Source: CAYOUV01 sp963790075
GTDB lineage: Bacteria > Chloroflexota > Anaerolineae > Anaerolineales > Villigracilaceae
NCBI GenBank assembly: GCA_963790075.1
Contig: CAWBNG010000004.1
Span: 434,001 to 498,000, forward strand
Direction: 5' to 3'
Length of the DNA: 64,000 nucleotides
The position numbers and the translations under genes were made by a program. A model generated the notes under the pieces. It was not told where the DNA came from and made no database searches. It worked only from the letters and a program-made list of their open reading frames with translations. Shown in pieces: positions 1-8,752 of this stretch. Positions within the stretch are counted from its first letter, which is position 1, and the number at the start of each line of letters is the position of its first letter.

Positions 1-2
1 CC

Positions 3-869
3 GGTGACGTAGACCTGGTCACCCGCATTCCGGTTGAAAACCTGGACACTTTCCGCAACAACCCTGACTACACGGTTGACGAAGAACCGTCGTTCTTCAA
101 CTTTATTGGCTTCTTCAACACTCTGCGCCCGCCGCTGGATAACGTCAAAGTCCGCCAGGCGCTTTCGTATGCCATCCCTTACGATGACATCATCACGATT
201 GGTGCCAAGGGACTGGGAACCCAAAGCCGCGGTCCAGTACCGGCGGGTGTCTGGCCGTGGTCGCCGGATGTCAAGCAGTACACCTATGACCTGCAGAAGG
301 CCAAGGATTTGCTCAAAGCTGCCGGATATGATGGCGGCGGTTTCAGTCTGAAGTTGACCTACGCCTCGGAGAATGACACCGAAGCAGCTTTCGCTCCCCT
401 GATCAAGGACTCCTTCGCCCAGATCGGCGTGGACGTCTCGATCGAGCCGACGCAGTTTACCCAGCAGTGGGAACTGGCCAAGACCGATCCGGCCAATGCC
501 CAGGATATGTTCCTGCTTCTGTACTGGCCGACCTACTCAGATGCCGGTTCGGACAACCTGTGGTCGATGTTCTACGGGACGGGTGATTCGCCCTACCTGA
601 ATGTGACCAAGTTCAACCTGTCCTACTGGAAGGACGACCAATTCAATACCCTGTTGGACAACGCCATCAACGAAACGGTCACCGATCCGACCAAATCCCA
701 GCAGGATTACATCGATGCCATGAATTTGCTGGTGGACCAGGCGCCCGGGGTGTTCTTCTTCGATACCAAGACCGTCTTCGTCATTCCCAGCCACATCCAG
801 GGATTCCAGTACAATTTGAACTATCCCTTCGTCCAATATTTCTTCTACCAGCTTCACCCTTCCAGCTAA
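3..869 (+). CDS. Peptide/opine ABC transporter substrate-binding protein, C-terminal part
   Basis: This is the C-terminal part (288 codons) of a family 5 solute-binding protein (SBP_bac_5, DppA/OppA type); the N-terminus and signal peptide lie before the window. The reading frame is open from base 3. Family features seen are NVKVRQALSYAIPYDDI, the conserved hinge-helix region, and the later KAKDLLKAAGYDGGGF segment. Such proteins sit outside the membrane and deliver oligopeptides or similar ligands to the permease encoded next. A strong hairpin separates it from the permease genes. Family assignment is secure; the ligand cannot be read from sequence. Confidence 0.9.
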   Translation, partial: GDVDLVTRIPVENLDTFRNNPDYTVDEEPSFFNFIGFFNTLRPPLDNVKVRQALSYAIPYDDIITIGAKGLGTQSRGPVPAGVWPWSPDVKQYTYDLQKAKDLLKAAGYDGGGFSLKLTYASENDTEAAFAPLIKDSFAQIGVDVSIEPTQFTQQWELAKTDPANAQDMFLLLYWPTYSDAGSDNLWSMFYGTGDSPYLNVTKFNLSYWKDDQFNTLLDNAINETVTDPTKSQQDYIDAMNLLVDQAPGVFFFDTKTVFVIPSHIQGFQYNLNYPFVQYFFYQLHPSS

Positions 870-896
870 TCTGACCGATTAGCAAAACGATCAAAC

Positions 897-931
897 CCGG
901 GAGCGGAATCTCGATCCGACTCCGCTCCCGG
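897..931 (+). other. Intergenic hairpin between binding-protein and permease genes
   Basis: An 11-bp perfect GC-rich stem (897-907 pairing with 921-931) with a 13-nt loop follows the binding-protein stop. No U-tract follows, so it is probably an mRNA-stabilising or partial attenuation element that keeps binding-protein transcript above permease transcript, as is usual in such operons. That role is inferred. Confidence 0.6.
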
Positions 932-982
932 CCGGTTCTTGCCACAGGTGCTTTTTCTGTTCCTTCGTGGTTAAATAAACTC

Positions 983-2005
983 ATGCGTAAACTTGAATTC
1001 ATCCTCCTTCGGACGGCCGCCTCGCTGCTCGTATTGGTGGGCGCCTCCATTATCACCTTCTTCCTGGCCCGTGTTGTCCCCAGCAACCCGGCAGCCTTGT
1101 ACATCGGTCCAAAGGCCAGGCAGGATGAGATCGACCGCGTCACCAAGCAGTTGGGTTTGGACAGGCCACTGCCGGTCCAGTACGCAATCTATATGCGTGA
1201 ACTGCTGCATGGCGACCTGGGGATTTCCATCGGCACCAAGCGTCCCGTGCTGCAGGAAATTACCGGCCGCTTACCCGCTACGCTGGAACTTTTGCTGGCC
1301 GGGATGATCCTGGCGGCCGTGCTCGGCGTGCCTCTGGGAGTCCTGAGCGCCCGCTGGCAGGGCAAGCCACCGGATGTCGCCGTGCGCACCGTTTCGATCA
1401 TGGGTGTCTCGATGCCCGCATTTTATCTCGGCCTATTATTGCAAATTCTATTTTTCCGCAATCTCGATCTCCTGCCTCTGGCCGGGCGCGTCAGTAACGA
1501 CCTGCGTTTTACTCACCCGGTCGAGACCATTACGCATTTCATCATTCTTGATTCGATCCTGACCCACAACTGGTTCGCCCTGAAAGATGCCCTGCGGCAT
1601 ATCATCCTGCCGGCCATGACCCTGGCGGCTTACCCGCTCGGCCTGATTGCGCGCATGACCCGTGCCGCCATGTTGGAGGTCCTGGAGCAGGATTACATCC
1701 GCACCGCCCGTGCATACGGCATTAAGGATCACGTCATTATTTACCTTTACGCGTTGAAAAACGCAATCAGCCCAACCCTGACCGTGCTCGGCCTGACTTT
1801 TGCTTTTGCGCTGACCGGCACATTTTTTGTTGAGATCATCTTCAACTGGCCGGGATTGGGCCTGTTCACCGTCCGGTCACTGCTCAATGTGGATTATCCA
1901 GCCATCATGGGCGTGACGCTCTTTGGAGCCTCCGGTTATGTGCTGATCAATCTGGTGGTTGATCTGCTCCAGGCGTGGATCGATCCGCGCATCAGCTTGA
2001 GATAA
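983..2005 (+). CDS. Peptide ABC transporter permease, DppB type
   Basis: 340 aa inner-membrane permease of the BPD_transp_1 family with about six membrane segments. The first is near residues 8-30 (LLVLVGASIITFFLARVVP), the usual DppB/OppB start. The cytoplasmic coupling loop is visible as ARMTRAAMLEVLEQDYIRTA near residues 220-240, followed by RAYGIKDHVI. Length matches the family. It should pair with the next permease to form the channel for the ligand bound by the upstream protein. The start follows the intergenic hairpin; no strong ribosome-binding site is visible. Confidence 0.93.
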   Translation: MRKLEFILLRTAASLLVLVGASIITFFLARVVPSNPAALYIGPKARQDEIDRVTKQLGLDRPLPVQYAIYMRELLHGDLGISIGTKRPVLQEITGRLPATLELLLAGMILAAVLGVPLGVLSARWQGKPPDVAVRTVSIMGVSMPAFYLGLLLQILFFRNLDLLPLAGRVSNDLRFTHPVETITHFIILDSILTHNWFALKDALRHIILPAMTLAAYPLGLIARMTRAAMLEVLEQDYIRTARAYGIKDHVIIYLYALKNAISPTLTVLGLTFAFALTGTFFVEIIFNWPGLGLFTVRSLLNVDYPAIMGVTLFGASGYVLINLVVDLLQAWIDPRISLR

Positions 2006-2008
2006 AGC

Positions 2009-2899
2009 ATGGCCACAACCGATATCGCCAATCTCGAATCCAGACAAAGCCTGCGCACGACGCGACATGTATTTCGCGTTATCCTGCGCGACCCACTTTC
2101 GCTGGCGAGTACGATCGTCATCGTTTTGTTCATCCTGATGGCGATTTTTGCCTACCAGGTTGCGCCCTATCCTGCGGAAGGTGCAGGCAAGACCAACGTG
2201 GACAACACCATGCTGGCGCCCTCGTCCGCGCATATCTTTGGCGCTGACCGCCTGGGTCGTGATATGCTCAGCCGCGTGATCATGGGTGCCCGTCCAGCCT
2301 TGATCGTACCGATCGGTGTGGTGTTTTTGGCGGTCCTGATCGGGGCGCCGCTGGGTGCGATTGCCGGTTATAAGGGCGGCTGGATCGATGAAGTCATTAT
2401 GCGCATCACGGATCTGTTCCTGGCCTTCCCGTCGCTGCTGCTGGCGATGGCGATCACCTCGGCTCTGGGACGGGGCTTGCAGAACGCGGCCATTGCATTG
2501 ATCGTCTCCTGGTGGCCGTGGTATACCCGTCTGGTGCGCGGGGTGACCATCAGCCTGCGACAGCGCTACTTCGTCGAAGCAGCCAAGGCAGTGGGTGTGC
2601 GCGATTCGGTCATCATCTTGCGGCACATTCTGCCTAACACGCTCTCACCGATTTTGGTCCAGGTCACGGTTGACCTGGGTACCGTCATCATCGCCATGGG
2701 CGGATTGGCCTTCCTGGGCCTGGGTACGCAGCCGCCTTATCCGGATTGGGGTTTAATGGTCAGCCAGGGGCGTGAGTTCATCCTGAAACAATGGTGGATT
2801 TCGACCTTTCCGGGTGTGGCGATTTTTATTGTGGTCCTGGCTTTCAACTTATTAGGCGACACGCTGCGTGATATCTTCGATCCGAGGCAGTACAAATGA
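2009..2899 (+). CDS. Peptide ABC transporter permease, DppC type
   Basis: 296 aa partner permease with the DppC/OppC layout: an N-terminal membrane segment near residues 32-52 (VIVLFILMAIFAYQVAPY), the extracytoplasmic HIFGADRLGRDMLSRV motif near residue 75, and a coupling loop around SLRQRYFVEAAKAVGV. It starts three bases after the previous stop and overlaps the next gene by 4 nt (ATGA), so the genes are co-transcribed and probably translationally coupled. Confidence 0.93.
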   Translation: MATTDIANLESRQSLRTTRHVFRVILRDPLSLASTIVIVLFILMAIFAYQVAPYPAEGAGKTNVDNTMLAPSSAHIFGADRLGRDMLSRVIMGARPALIVPIGVVFLAVLIGAPLGAIAGYKGGWIDEVIMRITDLFLAFPSLLLAMAITSALGRGLQNAAIALIVSWWPWYTRLVRGVTISLRQRYFVEAAKAVGVRDSVIILRHILPNTLSPILVQVTVDLGTVIIAMGGLAFLGLGTQPPYPDWGLMVSQGREFILKQWWISTFPGVAIFIVVLAFNLLGDTLRDIFDPRQYK

Positions 2900-3906
2900 C
2901 GAGCGTCCAAGAGCACAGCACGATGCGCTCGCTGGAAGCGCAGTCGCTGCTGGAAGTCAGGGACCTGTTTTTGGAGTTCAAGACCGATCGCGGTCGTTTG
3001 CAGGTTTTGAACGGCATCAGCTTCGATGTGCGGAAGGGCGAGGTATTTGGGCTGGTGGGTGAGACCGGCTGCGGCAAGACGGTTACCGGTTTGTCGGTGC
3101 TGCGTTTGCTGCCAGGTTCGGCGCGCATCACGCACGGTGAAATTGTCTTCGAGGGGGTGGATATGCTGGGCCTTTCCCGTCGCGAGGTCGAGGACGTGCG
3201 CGGGGGCAAGATCGCGATGATCTTCCAGGACCCGTCTTCTTCACTCAACCCGGTCTTCAGTATCGGCAAGCAGATTGAACGTGTCATTCGCCAACACCTG
3301 AATATGCCCAAGTCCGAGGTCCGGGCGCATGCCCTATCAATGCTGGAGGCGGTTGGTTTGCCGGACGTGAAGCGCATCCTGAACTCCTACCCTCACCAGC
3401 TCTCCGGCGGACAGCAGCAGCGGGTAATGATTGCCATGGCGCTCTCCTGCCGTCCAACCCTGTTGATCGCCGATGAGCCGACCACCGCGCTGGACGTGAC
3501 CATCCAGGCACAGATATTGCAATTGCTGCGTGACCTGCAACAAAAATTCGACATCTCCGTGATTTTGATCACCCACAATCTGGGCGTCGTGGCTCAAACC
3601 TGTGACCGGCTGGCGGTTCTTTACGCCGGGCGCGTGGCTGAAATCGGGCCGGCACGGGAGATCTTCCACGATCCACAGCACCCGTATACGCGCGGCTTGA
3701 TGAACGCCATCCCGCGCCCGGGTTCGCGTGGTAGGAAGATGGCTGCCATCCCGGGGACAGTGCCGTCCAACCCGGGAGAGATTGTCGGTTGTGCATTCGC
3801 TCCGCGCTGTCAGTTTGCTTTTGAACGCTGCCACGTGGAAAGTCCGTCATTTTATGAGATCAAGCCAGGTCATTCAAGCGCCTGCTTTTTAAGTGAGGCC
3901 GGATGA
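2896..3906 (+). CDS. Peptide ABC transporter ATPase, DppD type
   Basis: 336 aa ATP-binding subunit. Walker A is GETGCGKTVTG, the signature is LSGGQQQRV, Walker B is LLIADEPTTALD, and the switch histidine is in LITHNLG. The C-terminal oligo_HPY extension has the cysteine-containing GCAFAPRCQFAFERC segment typical of DppD/OppD. It overlaps both neighbours by 4 nt. It should energise import together with the DppF-type subunit encoded next. Confidence 0.95.
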   Translation: MTSVQEHSTMRSLEAQSLLEVRDLFLEFKTDRGRLQVLNGISFDVRKGEVFGLVGETGCGKTVTGLSVLRLLPGSARITHGEIVFEGVDMLGLSRREVEDVRGGKIAMIFQDPSSSLNPVFSIGKQIERVIRQHLNMPKSEVRAHALSMLEAVGLPDVKRILNSYPHQLSGGQQQRVMIAMALSCRPTLLIADEPTTALDVTIQAQILQLLRDLQQKFDISVILITHNLGVVAQTCDRLAVLYAGRVAEIGPAREIFHDPQHPYTRGLMNAIPRPGSRGRKMAAIPGTVPSNPGEIVGCAFAPRCQFAFERCHVESPSFYEIKPGHSSACFLSEAG

Positions 3907-4913
3907 TGAGCGCCAATTCCGCCATCCCATTGGTCGAGTTGACCAGCCTGAAGAAACATTTCCTGCTGCCTGGCGGCTGGCTATCCGGCGGAAAGCGCCG
4001 GGTCTACGCGGTGGATGGGGTGAGCCTGTCGATCGCGGCTGGTGAGGTGTTCGGGTTGGTAGGTGAATCGGGCTGTGGCAAGACCACACTGGGACGGATG
4101 GTCCTGCGGCTGATCGAACCGACCAACGGGAGTGTCTCGTTTGACGGTCGCGACCTGACTACCTTATCCAGTTCCGAGATGAGACACATGCGCCAGCAAA
4201 TGCAGATCGTCTTCCAGAATCCACTCTCATCGCTTAGCCCGCGTATGCGGGTGGAGCAAATCGTGGCCGAACCGTTGCGCACACATCACATTCTGCCTCG
4301 CGAAGCAGTCCGTGAACGTGTGGTGGCGTTGCTCGAACTGGTGGGACTCGGCAGCCAGCATCTGGACCGCTTCCCGCACGAGATGTCCGGCGGGCAGTGC
4401 CAGCGTGTGGCTGTAGCACGTGCGCTGGCGGTCAACCCCCGGCTGATTGTGTTGGACGAGCCGACCTCGGCGCTGGATGTCTCTGTGCAGGCGCAAATCA
4501 TCAATCTGCTCGAAGAACTCAAGCAGACCCATGGATTGACCTACCTGTTCATTTCACACGATTTGAATGTGATCCAGCACATCAGCGATCGCATAGGGGT
4601 GATGTACCTCGGCCAACTGGTCGAACTGGGGCCGAGCGAAGCCTTGTTTGAGACGCCGTTGCACCCGTACACGCAGGCTTTGTTGGGGGCTATCCCCATG
4701 CCTGTCGTAGATGGTAAACACGAATTAACCGTACTCGAGGGCAATGTACCGTCCGCGGTTTCACCGCCAACGGGGTGCCGCTTCCACACACGTTGCCCCC
4801 TGGCCGAGACGATCTGCAGGCAGGTAGAACCGGAATTCCGCCAGGTTCGCCCAGGCCGGTTTGTCGCCTGCCACCTGGTTGAAGCAAACAAAAAATTGGG
4901 AGAGACACCATGA
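3903..4913 (+). CDS. Peptide ABC transporter ATPase, DppF type
   Basis: 336 aa second ATP-binding subunit. Walker A is GESGCGKTTLG, the signature is MSGGQCQRV, Walker B is LIVLDEPTSALD, and the H-loop is FISHDLN. The oligo_HPY tail carries GCRFHTRCPLAETICR. An insert near residue 25 (LPGGWLSGGKRRVYAVDGV) is common in DppF/OppF proteins. It overlaps the upstream ATPase and the downstream nitrilase by 4 nt each, tying the hydrolase to the import operon. Confidence 0.95.
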   Translation: MMSANSAIPLVELTSLKKHFLLPGGWLSGGKRRVYAVDGVSLSIAAGEVFGLVGESGCGKTTLGRMVLRLIEPTNGSVSFDGRDLTTLSSSEMRHMRQQMQIVFQNPLSSLSPRMRVEQIVAEPLRTHHILPREAVRERVVALLELVGLGSQHLDRFPHEMSGGQCQRVAVARALAVNPRLIVLDEPTSALDVSVQAQIINLLEELKQTHGLTYLFISHDLNVIQHISDRIGVMYLGQLVELGPSEALFETPLHPYTQALLGAIPMPVVDGKHELTVLEGNVPSAVSPPTGCRFHTRCPLAETICRQVEPEFRQVRPGRFVACHLVEANKKLGETP

Positions 4914-5827
4914 CACGTTTATTCGGTATTGCTGGTGTCCAGATGTCGGTCGTGCCCTGGGATGCGCACGCCACCATCGACAAAATAGCCGATATTACCA
5001 TGAACATCCACCTGAATTTTCCGTGGGTGCAGATGGTGATGTTCCACGAGCTGGCCGTGCCTGGGCTGGTGCAGTTCGTGACCACTGAGAAGCCGGATAC
5101 CTGGAAGCAGAATGCCGAGCCGATTCCCGGCCCCCAGACCGAACGTCTGTGTGAACTGGCGCGCCAGACCCGGCAATGGTTGATCCCTGGATCACTTTAC
5201 GAGCGTGTGGGGGATAAAATCTACAATACGGCAATCGTTATCTCGCCCCAGGGCGAGATCGTAACCAAATATCGCAAAATGTTTCCCTGGCTTCCTTACG
5301 AAAAGGCTACCACGCCTGGCGACCAGTTCTGTGTTTTCGATGTGCCGGATGTGGGCCGTTTCGGGTTGATGATCTGTTACGATGTGTGGTTCCCGGAAGT
5401 CTCGCGTACACTGGCCTGGATGGGGGCGGAGGTCATCTTGCAACCCACCATGACGCCCACCTCGGATCGTACGCTGGAACTGGTCATGTGCCAGGCAAAT
5501 GCGATTTTCAACCAGGCTTACTTCGTAAGCGTGAACGGGATCGGGGTATGGGGTGGCGGCCGGTCCTTGATCGTCGATCCGGACGGACGCGTTTTGCAGG
5601 AGGCCAGCACCAACCAGACCATCCTGACCGAGATGCTTGACCTGGACAACGTCACGCGGACGCGCGAATACGGGACACTGGGCTTGTCGCAATCGCTCAA
5701 ACAGTTACGCGATGCCGATCACAACTTCCCGGTTTATAAAGATGGCCGGTTATCGGAGGGGGGGTTCAAACAATTGGGTCCGTTGGCACTCCATCGCAAT
5801 GGCGGCTTGCCGAAGAAAAAGGGTTGA
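4910..5827 (+). CDS. Nitrilase-superfamily carbon-nitrogen hydrolase
   Basis: 305 aa CN_hydrolase protein with the full catalytic triad: Glu47 in MFHELAVPG, Lys123 in KYRKMFPW and Cys156 in MICYDVWFPE. The family cleaves amides, carbamoyl groups or nitriles in the cytoplasm. As last gene of the importer operon, starting by 4-nt overlap, it probably acts on the imported compound or a derivative. The subfamily (amidase, N-carbamoylase or aliphatic nitrilase) is not resolved. A hairpin follows 48 nt after the stop. Confidence 0.9.
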   Translation: MTRLFGIAGVQMSVVPWDAHATIDKIADITMNIHLNFPWVQMVMFHELAVPGLVQFVTTEKPDTWKQNAEPIPGPQTERLCELARQTRQWLIPGSLYERVGDKIYNTAIVISPQGEIVTKYRKMFPWLPYEKATTPGDQFCVFDVPDVGRFGLMICYDVWFPEVSRTLAWMGAEVILQPTMTPTSDRTLELVMCQANAIFNQAYFVSVNGIGVWGGGRSLIVDPDGRVLQEASTNQTILTEMLDLDNVTRTREYGTLGLSQSLKQLRDADHNFPVYKDGRLSEGGFKQLGPLALHRNGGLPKKKG

Positions 5828-5871
5828 CTTTCTATCAATTTGCAACTCGGACCATCATTTACTTTATGCAC

Positions 5872-5901
5872 AAAAAAGCCCATCTTCAGCAGATGGGCTT
5901 T
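5872..5901. terminator. Bidirectional hairpin terminator between convergent operons
   Basis: A perfect 11-bp stem (5875-5885 with 5891-5901) and 5-nt loop lie between convergent genes. On the minus strand the stem is followed by six T (A run at 5872-5877), so it best terminates the diterpene/histidine kinase operon. On the plus strand the T tract is short. Confidence 0.8.
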
Positions 5902-5922
5902 GACGAACTGGTTGTGTGGATT

Positions 5923-6288
5923 TTATTTCAGGTTGGAATGTAAGCGGGTAGTCAGATCGCGCAATTGGGTGAAGGATATCGGCTTGATGAGAACAAAGTC
6001 GGCCTCGTCTCGGAAGGAATCGCCCATGCGTGCGTCAGCAGTCGCTACGATCACAATCGTATCTTTCAGCCGTTCATCAGACTGGATTTGTGATAGCAAG
6101 TCGGCGCCGGAAATATGTGGCAAGTGCATGTCCAGCAAAACCAGCGCAGGCTGTGTTTGTGTTAAGCGCTCTTTGGCGACGTGACCGTCGCGGATGATCT
6201 CGGTTTCAAAGCCGGCTGTATTTAAAGCTTCTGCGAATATTGCAGACAAGTCCTGATCATCTTCGATCACTAATGCAAGGTTATTCAT
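5923..6288 (-). CDS. Single-domain response regulator (receiver only)
   Basis: 121 aa stand-alone CheY-like receiver. Phospho-acceptor Asp53 lies in LLDMHLPHISG, the acidic pair in ALVIEDDQD, and the conserved Lys in VLIKPIS. There is no output domain, so it probably passes phosphate or binds another protein. It overlaps the upstream histidine kinase gene by 8 nt and is surely its partner or part of its relay. It is the last gene of the diterpene operon, before a strong terminator. Confidence 0.92.
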   Translation of the reverse strand: MNNLALVIEDDQDLSAIFAEALNTAGFETEIIRDGHVAKERLTQTQPALVLLDMHLPHISGADLLSQIQSDERLKDTIVIVATADARMGDSFRDEADFVLIKPISFTQLRDLTTRLHSNLK

Positions 6289-7987
6289 CCTTATTCTCCT
6301 CTGTTATCTCGTTTGAAATCAACGGGAGGGTAATCGTAAAAGTGCTGCCAACGCCTTCCTGACTCTTTACTGTCACGTTTCCGCCCATTAAACCGGCCAG
6401 TTGTTTGACGATGGATAACCCTAATCCAAATCCGCCGTGTTCACGGGTAGCGGCGCTCCCAACCTGCTGGAAAGTTTCAAATATTTTGGGTATTTCATTT
6501 TCCGCTATCCCACGGCCTGTGTCAAGTACTTCCAGCGCCCAGTTCTTTGGGTCCAATCGTTTTAAGCGGATTTGAACTGACCCGCTGTCGGTGAATTTAA
6601 TCGCATTATTGGTCAAGTTCACCAGGATTTGTTGTAATCGTGCGAGATCGCCATTCAGGGATTGCGGCAATTCCGGATCGATGCTGCTGGTCAGGGAAAG
6701 GCCTTTGTCGGCTGCAGCCTTATCCATGATGGCATGCACGTTTTCCAGTAATTCGCTGGGGCTGAAGGGACGCATTTTGATCGTCATCTTGCCCGCCTCG
6801 ATCTGAGCCTGATCGAGCAGATCGCTAACGATGCTCAGCAAACGTTGCGTGTTGCTCATGATACGGTCAGAAGCTCTTGCCTGATTTTCATTGATCGGAC
6901 CGAGAATCAATTCCTTTAGCATCTCGGCATATCCAATGATGGCGTTCAAGGGAGTGCGCAACTCATGTGAGACGATGGCTAGAAACGAGTTTTTCATCTT
7001 CTCGATCTCAGCTTCCCGCGTGAAGTCGCGGAATACACCAACCGTACCGATCATATCTCCATCCGGATCAAGGACTATCGCGGCGCTAACGGATAGGGTT
7101 TTCTTGTCCCACTCGACACGCTGCGATGCGATTTGATAGCCGGGATCGTTCAATAAGTGTTCCAGTGTGTCACGATATTTGGGGTCAAGTTGATCGAAAT
7201 GTGTCAGTTGATTTACCGTGGATTGAATGATCTGGTCGAAAGGAATGTTCAGAAGCCGGCTGAGAGCGGGATTGGCCTGGATCGCCTTGCCGTGCAGGTC
7301 GTAAACTACCACACCATCGGCGATACTTTCCAGGATGGCCTGGCTGCGTCTGGCCTCAATCTGTTCACGGCTCAATGATTCTACCAGGGCTTGGGTGCGT
7401 TCTGCCACGATTTGATCCAGGTCGGCGTTGATGACCCGCAGATCTCTCAACGCATTTTCCAGGCTACGCGAGGAAAGCCAGGAGACCATAGCAAGCATGA
7501 AGAAGCCAATGATGGCTGGGAGGTTGGGAATAATGGAGACCGATAGCGCTAGTCCTGTAATAATTAAACTGCTGAGTCCTGCAAAGTAAAAACTGGCTAG
7601 TGGTTGAAGTAGAAGACTGGCAATAGCAATTGGGATCGCATAGACAAAAATCGAGCGACCATTAGCAAGTTGTTCGGGCGAATCACTCAAGGAAAAGGTG
7701 AAAGTGAGTAATAACAAAAAAAGAATTGCAGCAAAGGTGCCGAATTTGCGATTAAGAATTAAGATCCCAACACTTCCCACAATAAATATTAAACTGCTTA
7801 GGAAAATTAATGTGGCGTCTTTTCCTTGCCAAGTATTCGTTAAAACTGCGTAGATAGCAAACCCTAGCGATCCAACAATTGCTGAACCGACAATGCCAAC
7901 CAAGAGAATATTTAATAATCGCCTCCGGCGAGCATCATCTGGATCACTAATTTCTACGTAAATAATCTTTTGAATCCAAGCAACCAT
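6281..7987 (-). CDS. Membrane PAS-domain sensor histidine kinase
   Basis: 568 aa kinase starting at the ATG at 7987, chosen because GAAGGA sits 8 nt upstream and it lies 5 nt after the preceding stop; a longer open frame to 8077 would run into the cyclase gene. It has about six hydrophobic segments in the first 175 residues, a short coiled coil, a PAS domain (about 215-325), HisKA with His341 in IVSHELRTPLNAIIGY, and a HATPase_c domain with DTGRGI and GGFGLGLSI boxes. The tight spacing places it in the diterpene operon. Its stimulus is unknown; membrane sensing is inferred. Confidence 0.9.
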   Translation of the reverse strand: MVAWIQKIIYVEISDPDDARRRRLLNILLVGIVGSAIVGSLGFAIYAVLTNTWQGKDATLIFLSSLIFIVGSVGILILNRKFGTFAAILFLLLLTFTFSLSDSPEQLANGRSIFVYAIPIAIASLLLQPLASFYFAGLSSLIITGLALSVSIIPNLPAIIGFFMLAMVSWLSSRSLENALRDLRVINADLDQIVAERTQALVESLSREQIEARRSQAILESIADGVVVYDLHGKAIQANPALSRLLNIPFDQIIQSTVNQLTHFDQLDPKYRDTLEHLLNDPGYQIASQRVEWDKKTLSVSAAIVLDPDGDMIGTVGVFRDFTREAEIEKMKNSFLAIVSHELRTPLNAIIGYAEMLKELILGPINENQARASDRIMSNTQRLLSIVSDLLDQAQIEAGKMTIKMRPFSPSELLENVHAIMDKAAADKGLSLTSSIDPELPQSLNGDLARLQQILVNLTNNAIKFTDSGSVQIRLKRLDPKNWALEVLDTGRGIAENEIPKIFETFQQVGSAATREHGGFGLGLSIVKQLAGLMGGNVTVKSQEGVGSTFTITLPLISNEITEENKDE

Positions 7988-7992
7988 CAAAA

Positions 7993-8742
7993 TTATCCTT
8001 CGTAAGCTAGTTTTAATGCGCTTAGAATTGCAGAACGTACTACGATTTCTGGTGAGTATAACCCTTTTCCAATCCATAATGGGGGATAGGTTTGTTCTGA
8101 ATTACATTCGAGCCACGAACGACCATTTTTGATCACTTTGTTCGAAACCTTACCACCATTTTTTCTCCAAATTTGAAGTGCTTGAATGCAATATGCGGTT
8201 TCCTCTGCGGTTGGCATTTGGTATCCCCAGGAACCATCCTTCCGTTGGGTGTGTATTATCCATCCAATCGAATTTTCAATAAGGGAGTTGGCATATCCAG
8301 CACAAGCAATTATTGCATGAGCCGTTGAGTAAAAGGGTGAAAGGTGCCATTTGTCGAACCAATGAGTATTTTCAATCAGTGAATGTTGAAGATAATTGAT
8401 TGTCTTCTGAACCGGATTTGCCTTATGCTCAAGGTTGGCTTGTCGTAATGCTCCCAGCATATGGATGTTCACACTGTTTGAGCTGTTCGCTTCCAGGTGA
8501 TAGGTTCGAAAATGTTCCCCTTCTTCAAACGAGAGTAAGGCTTCGATATCTGGATCATACCCGAAGCGATGGAGTACTTCAAACACCAATGAAGTATCAT
8601 CGCCATCCGGAATGCTATAGCCAGTAGATAACCCGATACCCACCCCAGGTTTCCAAGCGGCGTTGAGATCCTCGGTCAGGGACTTCATGGTGCCAAGCGT
8701 TATTTCATCCCAAGAACCAGAAATGGCCATATTCCAGAGCAC
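7993..8742 (-). CDS. Class II diterpene cyclase, C-terminal part (Rv3377c-like), out of frame with its N-terminus
   Basis: This frame holds the second half of a class II diterpene cyclase. It carries the canonical acid motif in SIPDGDDTS (DxDD), which protonates geranylgeranyl diphosphate in copalyl/kolavenyl/halimadienyl diphosphate synthases. From memory, M. tuberculosis Rv3377c has a variant (DCDTT) at this place, and nearby blocks also match it: HFRTYH, NVHxLGAL-like, DKWH..FYSTAH, QRKDGSWG and TAEETAYCIQAL. Homologous coding really begins near 8778, upstream of the nominal start. With the N-terminal part it makes about 498 aa, against 501 for Rv3377c. Unless corrected, this half alone should be inactive. 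Confidence 0.88.
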   Translation of the reverse strand: MLWNMAISGSWDEITLGTMKSLTEDLNAAWKPGVGIGLSTGYSIPDGDDTSLVFEVLHRFGYDPDIEALLSFEEGEHFRTYHLEANSSNSVNIHMLGALRQANLEHKANPVQKTINYLQHSLIENTHWFDKWHLSPFYSTAHAIIACAGYANSLIENSIGWIIHTQRKDGSWGYQMPTAEETAYCIQALQIWRKNGGKVSNKVIKNGRSWLECNSEQTYPPLWIGKGLYSPEIVVRSAILSALKLAYEG

Positions 8743-8752
8743 CCAAGATTTT

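Noticed and set aside
34..351. 105-codon open frame at the window start
   Set aside because: It runs in another frame across the binding-protein gene and encodes low-complexity Arg/Thr-rich sequence; the frame from base 3 is family-like.
7988..8077. Longer N-terminus for the histidine kinase
   Set aside because: It would overlap the cyclase 3' end by about 85 nt and lacks a ribosome-binding site, unlike the ATG at 7987.
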